DNA of 64,000 nucleotides from Centrapalus pauciflorus (GCA_020465985.1 JAANYP010004398.1:160001-224000), one strand, 5' to 3'; counted from the stretch's first letter, positions 20,407 to 32,644 are shown. Program-made: numbers and translations. Notes: generated by a model not told the origin, from the sequence alone.

Positions 20407-21312
20407 TTTAATTTAATATCTGAAGTGCTGTGTAGTGTCTGTAATTTAACATTACATAATATATACTAAATTAATAATGCTAGCTTAAAAATCCAAAAAC
20501 TACAACCCATAACATCTAGCTAAATATCTGGTTAATTATGTGTTAGACAAAACGTATGTTGCCCACGAACTTGTTCAAGTTTCACGAATTAGTGTGTCTC
20601 GAACTTAAGGTGAGACTCAAACATGTATGGCCTTTGAACATAATGAGGTTCGAACTTAGCATTTCTCGAACTTAACAAGGCTCGAACATAGGCTGGTTTC
20701 GAAGTTAATTAAAAGCCTCGAACTTAGTTCATTTCGAACTTGTTCTTGGCTACACGAATTTGTTCGTGTTTTTCAGCCTTCAAGCATGCATTTCCAGGCC
20801 AAAAATCATAAATATGTTAAGGAATATGTCTAGGTTCGTTTCTATTACATTTTTCTAGCAGAATCGAGTTATAAACTCGAGCAGAATAACTTCAAACGAA
20901 TCAAAAAGTGGGAATTTTGGACTTTTCTCAAAACCGAAATGAAGAAGAGAAAAATGATGATTCTTACCTCAAAGTCGAATCAATTCCAACATGCAATTGC
21001 AAATTTGTGTAGTACTCTTCGAGATCTTTCCAATGGCGTATAGTACTCGAGATTTGGTCGGTTGGTTTGGGAGAAAAGCTAGAGAGAATGTGAATTCTAA
21101 GAGAGAGACTCTCAAGTTTGTAAATGGATTTTGCAAGAATGAGGGGAACATGAACTCTCAACACTTTTATTCGAAATCTGAAATTACATCATTTAACGCA
21201 AATCGCACCTAAACACATAAAATAAAAAGCAAGGTGTTATAGTATGAGCCCACCACGCTTGCACTTTGTCCTCGAAATACCTAGGGCTGAAAGAGATGCG
21301 GGTAACGAACCC

Positions 21313-21684
21313 TCATGTCTTGTTCAGATTCCTAGGTCTGGGAATACCATGAGAAGTTCTCCATTGCACCAACACTATTGCTATTTCTCGATTCCTTAGA
21401 TTCTTCATCTTGGTCTCTAGAATAACCTTAGGCTTGTCACATTGCAGCTTTTCGTTAATCTTATAAGTCAGATGATCGACCCACTTTTCGCTTTCGTTTT
21501 CATTGCACTTCCTTAGTTGTGAGACGTGAAACACATGGTGAATATTTGACATTTCGTTCGGCAAATCCAAAAGGTAAGATTGAGTTCCAACATGCTCGGT
21601 GATCTTGAAAGGACCAACGAATCGTGGTGCTAACTTGCCACGCTTGCCGAATCTAAACACACCTTTCATCGGCGAGACATTCAA
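21313..21684 (-). pseudogene. Gypsy pol C-terminus of M (post-integrase, chromodomain-like)
   Basis: Contains RFGKRGKLAPRFVGPFKI and HHVFHVSQLRKC, the typical region after the integrase of chromoviruses, then LRNREIAIVLVQWR, a degenerate chromodomain-like strand that loses its frame before the usual tryptophan-glutamate element. In related elements this tail helps target integration to chromatin. It is separated from the integrase by stops near 21690. Confidence 0.8.
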
Positions 21685-21764
21685 TACGACTTAATCACCC
21701 TTCTGAAACTCTAAAGGCTTATGGCGTCTATCGTGATATGATTTCTGTCGTGATTGAGCGGTTT

Positions 21765-22549
21765 CTAATCGCTGTCGGATGATTCTGATGTTGTCATTCG
21801 CGCCTGTTGAAGTAGTGCAGGTCCTGCAATTGGTGTTTCACCGGCTTCATGCCAACAAGTAGGAGTTCGGGTACGTGCGTCCGTATAAGGCTTCAAAGGT
21901 GCGACTTTGATAGATGAGTGGTAGTTGTTGTTGTAAGAAAACTTTGCTAATGACAAGTGGTCGTCCCAATTACCGCTAAACTCAAGAACACAAGCCCGCA
22001 GCATGTCTTTGAGTGTAGGATCGTGCGCTCGCTTTGGCCATCAGGCTGCGGATGATACGCCCTGCTCATTCTGATCTTGGTGCCTAATCCGTCTTGTAAT
22101 GCACTCCAGAACCTCGAAGTGAACCCGCTGTCGCGATATGAAACGATTGACAATTGCACCCTGTGTCGAGAAACGATCTCATCTATGTAGATCTTAGCTA
22201 GTTTCTCCAAGGAGTAGTTCTCGCGTATCGGAATGAAATGAGCGACTTTGGTTAAACGATCCACGATCACACATAATGCATCGTGCTGTCTCCGCGTAGT
22301 CGGCAACTTTGTCATAAAATCCATCGTTATATGATCGAACTTCCAATCGGGGATCGGTAGAGGCTGAAGACTGCCGTAAGGCTGCTGATGCTCCGCTTTA
22401 ACTAATCTGCATGTGATGCAATTCTCAACATGTTGGCCCACGTCTCTTTTCATACCAGGCCACCAATACTCAGCTTTTAGATCATTGTACATCCTGGTGC
22501 TGCCGGGATGTACAGAAAAGTTTAAGCAATGAGCTTCTGAAAGGATTTT
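21765..22549 (-). pseudogene. Gypsy integrase of M, broken
   Basis: The zinc-binding region (VHPGSTRMYND, CITCRLVK) is followed by the catalytic core: first Asp in DHITMDFMTKLP, second in YRDSGFTSRFW, Glu in DGQSERTI. The catalytic triad is therefore present, though the context of the second Asp has drifted. The frame breaks after the glutamate: 22492-21947 and 22004-21765 are in different frames. Confidence 0.88.
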
Positions 22550-24036
22550 CTATCGAATATCACCAAATTTGGGAACCCAGATTCGATTCTTGAAAAGTTT
22601 TAAGCCACGAGGGCTATCATTTAAGAATTGAAGTTGCCCTTTCATATCCTTAGAGTTGAGGTTTTCCTCTTTTAGGGCTTCGGCTTGAGCAACAAGAATT
22701 TCATCGATCAGAGTAGATGAAAACGAAGTATGAGTCAGAGTATAGAGACATTTAGCAGAATAAGATTTTCGACTCAATGCATCGGCCACCACATTTGCCT
22801 TGCCGGGGTGATACAAAATTTCACAGTCATAGTCTTTGATGAGTTCCATGGAGCGTCACTGGCGCATGTTGAGCTCCTTTTGGCTGAAAATATACTTAAG
22901 ACTCTTGTGATCCGTATATAACTGACTTTTGGTGCCATAGAGGTAATGCCGCCATGTTTTTAGTGCATAAGTAACTGCAGCAAGTTCAAGATCATGAGTC
23001 GGCTGACTCTTTTCATGATCCTTGAGTTGGCGAGAAGCATATGCTATGACCCTGCCCCTTTGCATCAGAACACACCCGAGTCCTTGATATGAGGCATCAC
23101 TGAAAACTACAAAGTCTTCGTTGCCTTCAGGTAGAGCCAGAATAGGTTCTTCGGTGAGTTTATGCTTTAAAGTTTGGAATGCGTTATCTTGAGCTTCTTC
23201 CCAAATGAAGCGAACATTCTTGCGAGTAAGAGAGGTAAGAGGCACGACTAATTTTGAGAAGTCCTTAATGAATCGACGGTAGTAACCCGCCAATCCCAAG
23301 AAACTTCGGATCTCAGTAGCTGATTTGGGAGCTTTCCAGTTTTGAATGGCTTCTATTTTAGAAGGATCTATAGAGATTCTTTCACCAAATTTCACATGTC
23401 CAAGAAATTGTATCTGTCGCAACCAAAATTCAGATTTATAGAACTTGGCATAAAGCCGCTCCTTGCGCAGCAATCCTAGTAGTTCTCTAAGTGCACAACA
23501 TGCTCAGCTTCGGTTTTGGAATAGATGAGAATATCGTCTATAAAGACGATAACAGACTTATTAAGCATTGGTCTACAAACGCGGTTCATGAGATCCATGA
23601 ATGCCGCAGGAGCGTTTGTAAGGCCAAAGGGCATAACAAGAAATTCGTAATGCCCGTATCTGGTACGGAAAGCTGTTTTGGAGACCTCTTCTTCACGAAC
23701 TTTGAGCTGATGATACCCAGATCTAAGATCGATCTTTGAGAAGTAACTAGCTCCCTGAAGTTGGTCGAAAATATCATCTATTCTGGGCAACGGATATTTA
23801 TTCTTTATTGTTACCTTGTTCAACTCCCTATAATCAATGCACATCCGGAGAGTCCCATCTTTCTTCTTAACGAATAGAACAGGAGCTCCCCATGGAGATG
23901 AAATTGGTCTTATGAGTCCCTTGTCAAGCAACTCTTGCAATTGCTTCATCATTTCTTGCATCTCAGCAGGTGCAAGTCGATAAGGGGCTCGAGCAATTGG
24001 TGCCGCACCTGGCACTAAATCAATTCTAAACTCCAA
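22550..24036 (-). pseudogene. Gypsy reverse transcriptase-RNase H of M
   Basis: Reverse transcriptase begins near 24036 (FRIDLVPGAAPIARAPYRLA) and holds KKKDGTLRMCIDYRELNK, SKIDLRSGYHQL and the polymerase site VFIDDILIYSK. A one-base loss near 23474-23476 shifts the frame; then FLGLAGYYRRFI and RNase H motifs (VFSDASYQGLG, THDLELAAV, LYTDHKSLKYI) follow. A stop near 22853 separates the last piece (HPGKANVVADALSRK). Catalytic residues are retained, but two breaks prevent one product. Confidence 0.92.
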
Positions 24037-24586
24037 CTGATGGTCTGGTGGGAGTCCAGAGATGTCCTCGGGAAAGACATCGAAACTTTGAGGCTATCGG
24101 TACCTCGGCTAAAGTTTTCTTTTCAGACTTAACATCTATTGCATATGCTAAGTATGACACGCAACCTTTTATATGCTTCCTAGCTTTCACTACAGAAATC
24201 AAACATAATACACCTTTCTTTTTGGTCACCATAGATGCAGTTACTGCGGCCATCAGGAGCAGTGAGCTTTATTAACTTCTTCTTGCAGACAATGTTGGCG
24301 TCATGACGATCAAGCCAATCCATACCCACGATGACGTCGAATTCGTGAAAGTCCATCGGAATAAGGTCAAGTTGGAAAGTACAGTTATCAAGCAGAATTA
24401 TGCAGTCGCGGTAAATTTTGCCGTTTCGATATCAAATGTAATAGGTAAAATACTAGGTGATATCCCAAGCTTAGATGCAAATGAACTTGATATGAAAGAG
24501 CAGTTGGCTCCTGAATCGAATATAACTCTAGCAGGTACGGAGTTAACAAGAAACATACCAGATACCACATCTGGTATTTCCTTCGC
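24037..24586 (-). pseudogene. Gypsy aspartic protease region of M
   Basis: Just after the gag frame stops at 24587, the same frame continues with a retropepsin-like segment containing IFDSGANCSFIS (about 24490-24525), which has the catalytic DSG triad. It then meets a stop near 24410. Further fragments (VKARKHIKGCVSYLAYAID) link to the reverse transcriptase. Confidence 0.75.
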
Positions 24587-25890
24587 TTACTCGGCCGTTA
24601 TTTGGAATGCTCGGTTCTGACTTCGTGCTGGCTCGTTACGGCGGCTAGAACCTCCACGTGATGTGCTATGTCGGGCCGATTGGTTTTGTCTTTGCTGCTG
24701 CTGTTGGTGTTGAGATCGGTGTTGTTGTTGTTGCAGTTGTGGATGATGCTCTGCACTCAGATAAATTAAACTGAACGGATGCGTGCATGCCCGCTCAGTA
24801 TGTCCAGGGCGTAAATAGTTGTTGCAAACTGTAACTTTGTTAGGACATTCTTCACTGCTATGCCCTATGGCGTTGCACACGTAACATCTCAAATCATTGG
24901 GGTTACAACGCCCAATGTGTGACTTATGGCAGCGGCGACACTGCCTTAGTTCAGAATGTATCGCACAAGAATGAGCTCTCTGGGCCGGGGGTGAGCTAAA
25001 CTGTCAGAACTGAGACTGTTGTGGTGAATATCTGGATGAAGATCCAGAATAACTTCCTGTACATAACTTCTTAGGCGGTGACGGACAGGTCGGGTTGATA
25101 GATGAAGCATGAACTCCTCCAGCACGAATAAAATCCTGCTCGAGAATTCGAGCAGCTTCAACGACATCAGCATAGCTGGTGTACCTTTGGTGCTTCAAGA
25201 ACTTCTGATACTCGGGATGTAGACCCATTAAGAAGTGATCGACCTTTCGCTCCTCTGTAGCAACTTGGTATTCAGACAACAAGCTTAAACGTGTAAATTC
25301 GATCTCATACACAGTCACCGATTTGGTTCCCTGAGTAAGAGACATCAACTTTTCTTCTAGACGTTTCTTTTCATTAGCCGAGCAGTACTGATGAAAGAAG
25401 ATCACTTTAAAATCATCCCAAGATAGCGACTTAATCCAGTTGAATCTATGCATGTTCTCCTGAGATCTCCACCACATAACAGCGCCACCCTCGAACAGTG
25501 TAGTAGCAAAACTGACCTTTGATTCTTCAGCACAGTCGCTGATAAGAAATATCCGCTTGATGCTAGTAATCCACTCGAGCGCTTCGATAGATTTGTAGCT
25601 CCTTTCAAAGGTTGGGCTCCGCAAGCTTTGAAGTAACGGAAGTTGCAGCCCTTAGGAGGGACTACAGGAGCTTCCTCCTCGCCAGTGTCGTCGTTTTGGC
25701 GTCCAGTATCATCGTTCTGCTTCTTCCTACGTTCCTCTCTGCGCCTATTTTCGGCTTCATCACGAGCACAAAACTGATCTTACAAAAACTTAGTTTGACG
25801 CTCGTTGTTCTCATTAAGCATGGTTTGCATTATTTGCATGATCTGTTCAGGAGTGAGTCCACCACCAGCTCCTTCACCAGATCCAGACAT
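24587..25890 (-). pseudogene. Gypsy gag of M, broken
   Basis: The likely start is the ATG at 25890 (MSGSGEGAGGG). An in-frame stop falls near 25782 and a frameshift near 25615. The capsid core 25624-25004 shows WITSIKRIF, FEGGAVMWWRS and the GTKSVTVYEIEFTRL retrotransposon gag motif. After another break comes a zinc-knuckle region with CYVCNAIGHSSEEC and a second, eroded knuckle, then a Gln-rich segment. It would form the virus-like particle. Confidence 0.9.
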
Positions 25891-26081
25891 GTTCTGAAAT
25901 AATATAAATAGTACTTGCATAAGAATAGGTATAATTCCTATTCTACCCCATTTCCCAATTCCTAAAATAAGGTCAAAGCCTATCTCAGGTCAAGTTAAAG
26001 CCTAGATATTCGAAGCTAATATCTTTGCTTAAAAGTTTGAATCCAAGTGTTATTGCTAACACTTGAATCCCTCAAACTAAT

Positions 26082-26093
26082 GCTCTGATACCA
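26082..26093 (-). other. Primer binding site (M)
   Basis: Exact GCTCTGATACCA, 3 bp from the 5' LTR of M. Confidence 0.93.
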
Positions 26094-26096
26094 TCC

Positions 26097-27895
26097 TATC
26101 ACACCCTTGCTTTAATCACGCTTGCTTAATACCAGGAATAAATAAAAACAGCCATAATATATCATGTCATATCTAAAACTTGCATAAGAACTAAATAAAA
26201 GTACTACAATACAGTCATGCACTACACGTGCTACAAGGTTCATTGCTAAGTTGCTAAAACATCACAATATAAATAAAGCAGCTACCCAGATCCCAAAGAA
26301 GCTCAATACTATACCACAAGCTGAATAGTGAGCTAAAATCCTCTGGGTTAATCAGAAAGTAGACCTAAGCAGATGGTCCAGCTTGCTCTTTACCTTTGCC
26401 TATAAAAATTGTAAGTAGCAACTGTAAGCTAATTGCTTAGTGAGTTAACAGAAATTCATGATGCATGTAAGATATGTGGCTAAACGAAAAGTGCCTATAA
26501 AGGCTGCAATGCTTGCTTGCTTGTAAATGCTTATACCCAGAATGAATACTTGCACAATTGAGACATTTCACGCTGAAAAGGAGATGCCACCACTAGGGTT
26601 ACCGCTGACAGATGATCAATCTGTGATGTGGGGCTAACTACCCGCATAATGTTTGAGGATAGTGGTGAGCATCAGAATTGCTTGCTGTAATGTAAAATGC
26701 TTATGAAATGCACAAAGAAACGCTCAAACAAAGCTTGCTGTATAATATGCAGAATAATAAACAGATAGCAATAAATTATGCACATTAATATATCAGATGT
26801 AAGATTTGGCTAAGCTGGGCACTGCCTGTACCACAGTGTTCGCCTTCACTCACAACATTCTATTGAAGTCCAAAGGAGGCATATAGAAGCAAATTATGTC
26901 TCAATTACATAAAATGCATGTAAACAAGAATAACTGTTACTCACAGTACTGTCTTATGCTTTGTAATACTCTGAAATGCTTGCTCAGGCTTATCTATACT
27001 TTAACTCTGGCTTTGCACAATTTCTGAAGGCTTTAATACTTTAAATAAGCTTTAAACTTTCTGGCATTGAACTTTGACTCATAACCAAGCTAAACCCTTT
27101 AATTTAATATATGACGTGCTGTGTAGTGTCTGTAATTATAATTACATAATATATACTAAATTAATAATGCTAGCTTAAAAATCCAAAAACTACAACCCAT
27201 AACTTCTAGCTAAATATCTGGTTAATTATGTGTTAGACAAAACGTATGTTGCCCACGAACTTGTTCAAGTTTCACGAATTAGTGTGTCTCGAACTTAAGG
27301 TGAGACTCGAACATGTATGGCCTTCGAACATAATGAGGTTCGAACTTAGCATTTCTCGAACTTAATAAGGCTCGAACATAGGCTGTTTCGAACTTGTTCT
27401 TGGCTACACGAATTTGTTCGTGTTTTTCAGCTTTCAAGCATGCATTTCTAGGCCAAAAATCATAAATATGTTAAGGAATATGTCTAGGTTCGTTTCTATT
27501 ACATTTTTCTAGCGGAATCGAGTTATAAACTAGAGCAGAATAGCTTCAAACGAATCAAAAAGTGGGGATTTTGGACTTCTCTCAAAACCGAAATGAAGAA
27601 GAGAAAAATGATGATTCTTACCTAATATCCAAATCAATTCCAACATGCAATTGCAGATTCGTGTAGTACTCTTCGAGATCTTTCCAATGGCGTATAGTAC
27701 TCGAGATTTGGTCGGTTGGTTTGGGAGAAAAGCTAGAGAGAATGTGAATTCTAAGAGAGAGACTCTCAAGTTTGTAAATGGATTTTGCAAGAATGAGGGG
27801 AACATGAACTCTCAACACTTTTATTCGAAATCTGAAATTACATCATTTAACGCAAATCGCACCTGAACACATAAAATAAAAAGCAAGGTGTTATA
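26097..27895 (-). repeat. 5' LTR of M (1,799 bp)
   Basis: Plus-strand limits are TATCACACCC and AAGGTGTTATA. It contains a cluster of TCGAACTTA-type words (27260-27425). It provides the uninterrupted reference for the split 3' LTR. Confidence 0.92.
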
Positions 27896-27900
27896 TTTAA

Positions 27901-28219
27901 TATGCATAACAATCCTGCAATGAACTCAACATTGCTATGGATTTCAAATTTCATGCATTAGACTAAGTAAATAAGAAGTGAATCTTCGGATGAACTTGAT
28001 ATAACAGATAGTTACCGAATTAGCGATAGCGACTATGTCACTAATATGTTATTAATGGATTATTTAACCGCTACTTATATAGCAATATCGTGGTCATATG
28101 TTTGGGTCGGATGATCCGACGGTACTAGCTGGACATAGCATGCATACTTATGTATATTAATAGCCCTTAAGAATTTTGAGTTGATTCCGTGGGCCAAATC
28201 ATTTTCAAGGGGGAGGAGT
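27901..28219 (+). other. 3' internal end of P1, with polypurine tract
   Basis: A short stretch between M and the P1 LTR. It ends in AAGGGGGAGGAGT (28207-28219), a polypurine tract directly before TGTAACATCC. No domain is recognisable upstream. Confidence 0.65.
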
Positions 28220-30718
28220 TGTAACATCCTAAAATTTAATACAATAATTAAACTACTAATTATACACTGAACTAATGAATCGAGTGAATCATTTATGTTA
28301 ATCAATATGTAAAGATTTAAAATTTTTGTTATCTGAGAGAATATATGTTAATGTTGAATTATAAACTTATAAAAAAGTAAACTGGACTTATATATCTATA
28401 TATGAGTCCGGTTAATTCATACTTTGCTATAATATCCTCCAATTTAAAATATTAGTTATAGTGAATAAAACACCCAAATGAATTATATCTTTATGTTGGG
28501 TTATGAATAAAATTAAAGAATTGGTCACAAGCTTTAACCACTTGTGCATTACACACAAAGCATTGTAAATTGGCAACCAATATTATTATGTACAAGATTT
28601 AATGCCTATGTACAAGTCTCTTAAGCACTTATAGAAGTTAAAATGAAGATGAAAAGTGAGGTTAGTGGTTAAGGTTAGAAAGGGAAGAGTAAGAGGGGTG
28701 TTGGTGTAACACGAAGGGCCAACCGAGGGTTTTTAACTCCCCCAATCGACAGGCCCGTTTTCTCCTTTCCCTTGGTTTCATTTTCTGCATTTATACAACC
28801 TTGAAGAACTCAAGCTAGGGCTCGTATCATCTCAAAATTTTGGCTAGAAGGATAAAATTTCTGGAGCAAATCCATCAAGTCTATTTCAAGGTAATATCCT
28901 TACTATGCTTTGAATTGGTTCATAAGCTCCTATCCTTCCTTCCTATCTTGCAACCCATGTGAAAAGGGTGATGGTGAATTTAAATAGGAAGGTTGAGGAT
29001 GCTCAATTATAAATTGTGATATCTTTAAATAGTTTCTGGAGTTACAAACTTCATGGAAGCTTGAGTTCAAAAAGAAATGAAGTTTGATATACATATTAGA
29101 TTGAATGTAATTTTGTGAAGATTCAATCTTGTGTTTCATGGCAAAATGAGCTAAATAATGTCAATATATGTTGTAGTAATCACGAAATACATAAAAAACA
29201 AGTTTCTAGGTGTTTTAGTATAATACATATGGGTTGGAAACGGAGAGATGCAAGCAGGACATCAAAAAAGGACGTTCTGGACTGCAGACCAGAGGAACTC
29301 GCCGAGTTCCCATTACAACTCGCCAATTTTACCATTCGATGGGCCATTTTTCAAAAGATAAAAGTTGTATCCCTATGTGTCCTCTTCGTCTGGGCTCTTA
29401 AATCATCTAAATCCGAGTTCGTATGAAAAAGTTTAGGCCAAAATACGAAACTAGTGCGAGTCGAGCCCGGTGCACCAAAAGCCCTTATTTTAAGCCCTAT
29501 ATTGATACTATAACATCATGGGATCATCCTATAATATAACATTTAAATTGATATTAAACATCGCCAAAAATTTATAAAACTCAATAAAAGGCGTGTCGGC
29601 GTCGGTAAATTCAGAAATTTCAACTGAAAACGCTAAAACAGTTGAAATGACTTCCGAACCTTATGATATACTATTATAAGCTTATAAATATTTTGAGTAT
29701 CATTATTTGATAGGTTTGGATCTAAAAGGAGTGCTGGTTACCGGTTCGGGGCATTAAGCGGCGTATCAGCCATATTGAACGTTAAAGGCTATTATAGTCC
29801 ATTGTACTGTGAGTTCTAGTATTAATGTGTGTGTTGCATACATAGTTAGATATTTATTTTAATTATGAAATTTTGCAAATCTACTGAGCATCATTTTATA
29901 TGACTTACTGCCCTAGTCGGCAGTTTATTATTTGATCATGGTTTACGTCCAACATACCTCATTTGATACCTTTCATTACAGATATTAACTTTCATGTTAT
30001 GCTTGAAGATCGTTCATTTCATAATTCACATGATTACACTTAATTACCCCATTGTGAGCAATGCTCATTTATCTTTGGCCTCACTGGATATCCAGATCAA
30101 TATTATTATTAATGTCTTACTTTGTATTTGTGCGTATAAATTCCTACACTGCATGAGCTCGCGGGTAGGTGGCCGGACATGGAAGTTGGTTGGAGTTGCG
30201 CAGCTGGACATGGATTCACAGCTGTTGGCAACGGCGTGTTAGCGGGTCATGTACCGCAACCTATGCAAATTAATGGGCTATGGCCATATGGTTTTATTAA
30301 AAAAGATATTGCACTTGTCATTTTATAATTATTTTAACATTTATACATGTTGTATGTTAGTAAAGACAAGCTGATTGCCGGCTTTGGTCCTAGAGTTTAA
30401 ACGGACCGTCTTTGAAGCCTTAAATTCGCTAAAGCTATGCTTATACATCTGGGTAATAATTGGGTAGTTGTCTACCATTACATTTTGATATGTAATTATA
30501 TATACCCTTGATGTTGTGTGGGTTGATGATAATGATTGTAAATTTCTTAAAAGTATCTTGTAATTTACTTTATGTTTTAAATTATAATATATACGAAAAT
30601 AGGAATATTGACTACGTGCAAACGGTTTATGCCCGATTTTCTCTAAAAACCATGTTAATTTTGATTAATCTACTGTAACCCCATTAATGATTTATATTAT
30701 GTTGATATGGGTGTTTCA
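28220..30718 (+). repeat. 3' LTR of P1 (2,499 bp)
   Basis: Starts TGTAACATCCT after a polypurine tract and ends GGGTGTTTCA without a following primer site, so it is a 3' LTR. It is clearly related to the P2 LTR but diverged, with an extra stretch near 30145-30320. Superfamily is uncertain because no pol is preserved; the LTR length suggests Gypsy. Confidence 0.82.
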
Positions 30719-30919
30719 TTTTACCGCGCCTTTATTGCCTCTATGATAGCCCTGTTGATCATGCTAAGTCCTATAAGCTAACATGGGTGTGTATCATATA
30801 TTATTTGGTCATGAATGTTCACACAAGTATTCATCTCTATTCTATTAATCCTATATATGATGCAGTAATGTGTAAATATTTACCCCGAGACTTGATCTCG
30901 AGGTCTCAAGAACTTTATA

Positions 30920-31682
30920 ATGAAGATGAAACCTGAAGAATTTCTTAAACCCTTCTTGGAAGAAAAATTTAAAAGCGTCTTTATGAAAAACCCAGGAAAA
31001 TACACTAAGAGGCTGCTCATGGAACTCAGTGATATAACCAAAGCTGAGTAGGCCGAATACAACAAATTGATGTTGAGAGAGACTAGACTGAAATTTAAGT
31101 ACTGGTCTAAGTCGAAGATTGTAAAATTTGTCTCCATCAGCATGTACAAGAGAGCCCACATCTTCACACTGTCATTGGAAATCATAAGAGAGGATGAGTC
31201 TACTCAACAAGTGCATGATAGTGACTATGACTTTATGACCCTAGATGATATTGAAACAATGCACGATAAACTGAAAAACAAAGTCAAGGGTCGTTTGGGT
31301 TATATCACAACTCTTGTCGCACTAACTCGCTGCATGAAACGCCAATCTACTGTTATGTACTTAAAGGATTTTCAACTGGCTACTAAGAGCCATTTTATGA
31401 AAGTCGGCCTAAAAGCTCCTGACCAAAGCCTATTCGGAATTGACCATCAACCAGCCTTCTGAGTTTTCAAAAATCATGAGCATGAGGTAATCGACCTGGA
31501 TAAATCTAGACACAAAAGGGTCTTGCGATTCAAGGAGATCTCAAGCAATTTTGATGGCATTATCAGAAAAATAAGAGCAACACTAAATGGAATACTCCGA
31601 GAGGATGAAGCCATTAAATTCAGCGAACTCAAAAAAGGCCTTAGGAAGTTCAAGACATCTAAGACGCAATATAGCTTCTAAA
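30920..31682 (+). pseudogene. Accessory ORF after pol of Copia element S, function unknown
   Basis: A frame of about 254 codons from the ATG at 30920, broken by stops at 31049-31051 and 31460-31462 but otherwise readable to about 31682. The protein is Lys/Arg-rich and hydrophilic, with a segment FKYWSKSKIVKFVSI followed by FTLSLEIIREDE and, later, RVLRFKEISSNFDGIIRKI. I see no transmembrane segment, signal peptide, zinc knuckle or pol motif. It lies about 110 bp upstream of a polypurine tract and LTR, that is, between RNase H and the 3' LTR, the place of the extra env-like ORF of SIRE-type Copia elements. I do not recognise a function. Confidence 0.6.
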
Positions 31683-31778
31683 TGAAAGATTACACCTTCG
31701 CCAGGCCATCCGCAGGTTAGATGTCATCCTCAGAATTAAAGCTTCGGTTGAGAGAGCTTGCCACCTGCCATCTTGATT

Positions 31779-31792
31779 GAAAAGGGGGAGAA
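31779..31792 (+). other. Polypurine tract (S)
   Basis: GAAAAGGGGGAGAA immediately before an LTR start. Confidence 0.88.
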
Positions 31793-32147
31793 TGTTAAAT
31801 TTATTTTATTTCAATCAAGAGGTTTATTTTGTAATAATATGGAACTATTTAATTTCCATGTAATTGTCTTTTATTCTATGTAATCTTTCTTTTTAGTAGA
31901 AAGTTGAGGGGTATGTTGTGTAAACCCATCAAAGTAGTCCTAGGTATAAAAGCAAGTTTGACATAGGATTTTGTAACCTTTTTTTTCACAATTTTGCAAT
32001 TTGAATATTCTAAACCAAAACCGACGGCTTCACATGCTCTAGTTGACATTGATTGAGTTCAAACATGCTCTTTGTTTTTTGCATGTACAACCAAATTGTC
32101 CTATAGATTCTTGAGTGAGTGCATATAATTAGTTTGGGACCACTACA
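31793..32147 (+). repeat. 3' LTR of S (355 bp)
   Basis: Starts TGTTAAATTT after the polypurine tract and ends TTTGGGACCACTACA. The end resembles that of S2 (TTTTGGGACCTACA at 56179-56192), suggesting one family. No primer site follows, so this is the 3' LTR. Confidence 0.8.
31945..31951 (+). promoter_or_regulatory. Probable TATA box in the S LTR
   Basis: TATAAAA about 150 bp into the LTR, a normal place for the element's RNA polymerase II promoter. Confidence 0.55.
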
Positions 32148-32189
32148 ACAAAACAAAATAGAAGGTTATAGTGAAAGCATCTATGGTAT

Positions 32190-32644
32190 TAACACTCAAT
32201 AAGGAAGAGGCGCAACAGGGATAGTTTTCTACAATTGAAACTCACCTATCAGTTGTAGCACTCAGAAACAAGGAACAATAGCTTTATCATCATTTGAATC
32301 AGAGTTTATTGCGGCTACAGCAGTAGCAATGCAAGCAATATGGTTAAATAGACAACTCAGCAAGATTACCAATACTGAAGAACAGAAGATCAAGATTGTT
32401 ATGTTGATAACAAGTCAGCAATAGCACTTACGAAGAATCCAATATTTCATGGAAGAAGCAAACACATAGATACCAAGTATCACTTCATCAAAGAATGTGT
32501 TGAAAGAGAAGATTTGATAGCCGAGCACGTCAGTGGAGATAGACAAAGAGTCGACATACTAACTAAAGCACTACCAAGAATAAAGTTTGTCACAATGAGG
32601 CAATTAGTTGGCGTTGAAGACCTATCCAGATACAATCAAGATTA
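32190..32644 (+). pseudogene. Copia RNase H, C-terminal relic (element R)
   Basis: Readable RNase H: RGATGIVFYN, then SSFESEFIAATA with the catalytic Glu. After a frameshift near 32395 come DNKSAIALTKNPIFHGRSKH and HVSGDRQRVDILTKALPR. An in-frame stop lies near 32241. It ends just before a polypurine tract, as expected for the end of Copia pol. Everything upstream is missing, replaced by the S LTR. Confidence 0.88.

Larger units (their letters stand above)
16078..21241 (-). repeat. 3' LTR of M, interrupted
   Basis: Pieces 16078-16679, 19345-19442 and 20407-21241 align in order with the intact LTR 26097-27895. The part equivalent to 26698-27008 is missing at the P2 junction. It keeps 37 bp near 20706-20743 that the other LTR has lost. 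Confidence 0.9.
16078..27895 (-). mobile_element. M: Gypsy (Tekay-like) retrotransposon with nested insertions
   Basis: A minus-strand Ty3/Gypsy element flanked by the 5-bp duplication TTTAA (16073-16077 and 27896-27900). Its 5' LTR is 26097-27895, its primer site 26082-26093, and gag through integrase run 25890-21313. The 3' LTR (16078-21241) is split by P2 and by a MULE-type MITE. Domain order PR-RT-RH-IN followed by a degenerate chromodomain-like C-terminus places it in the chromoviruses. The LTR outer ends read TA...TA rather than TG...CA. Stops and frameshifts make it non-autonomous. Confidence 0.92.

Noticed and set aside
16680..30718. One giant element with 5' LTR P2 and 3' LTR P1
   Set aside because: P2 lies inside the LTR of M, whose own target duplication falls outside P2, and the two P LTRs are strongly diverged. 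They are separate copies.
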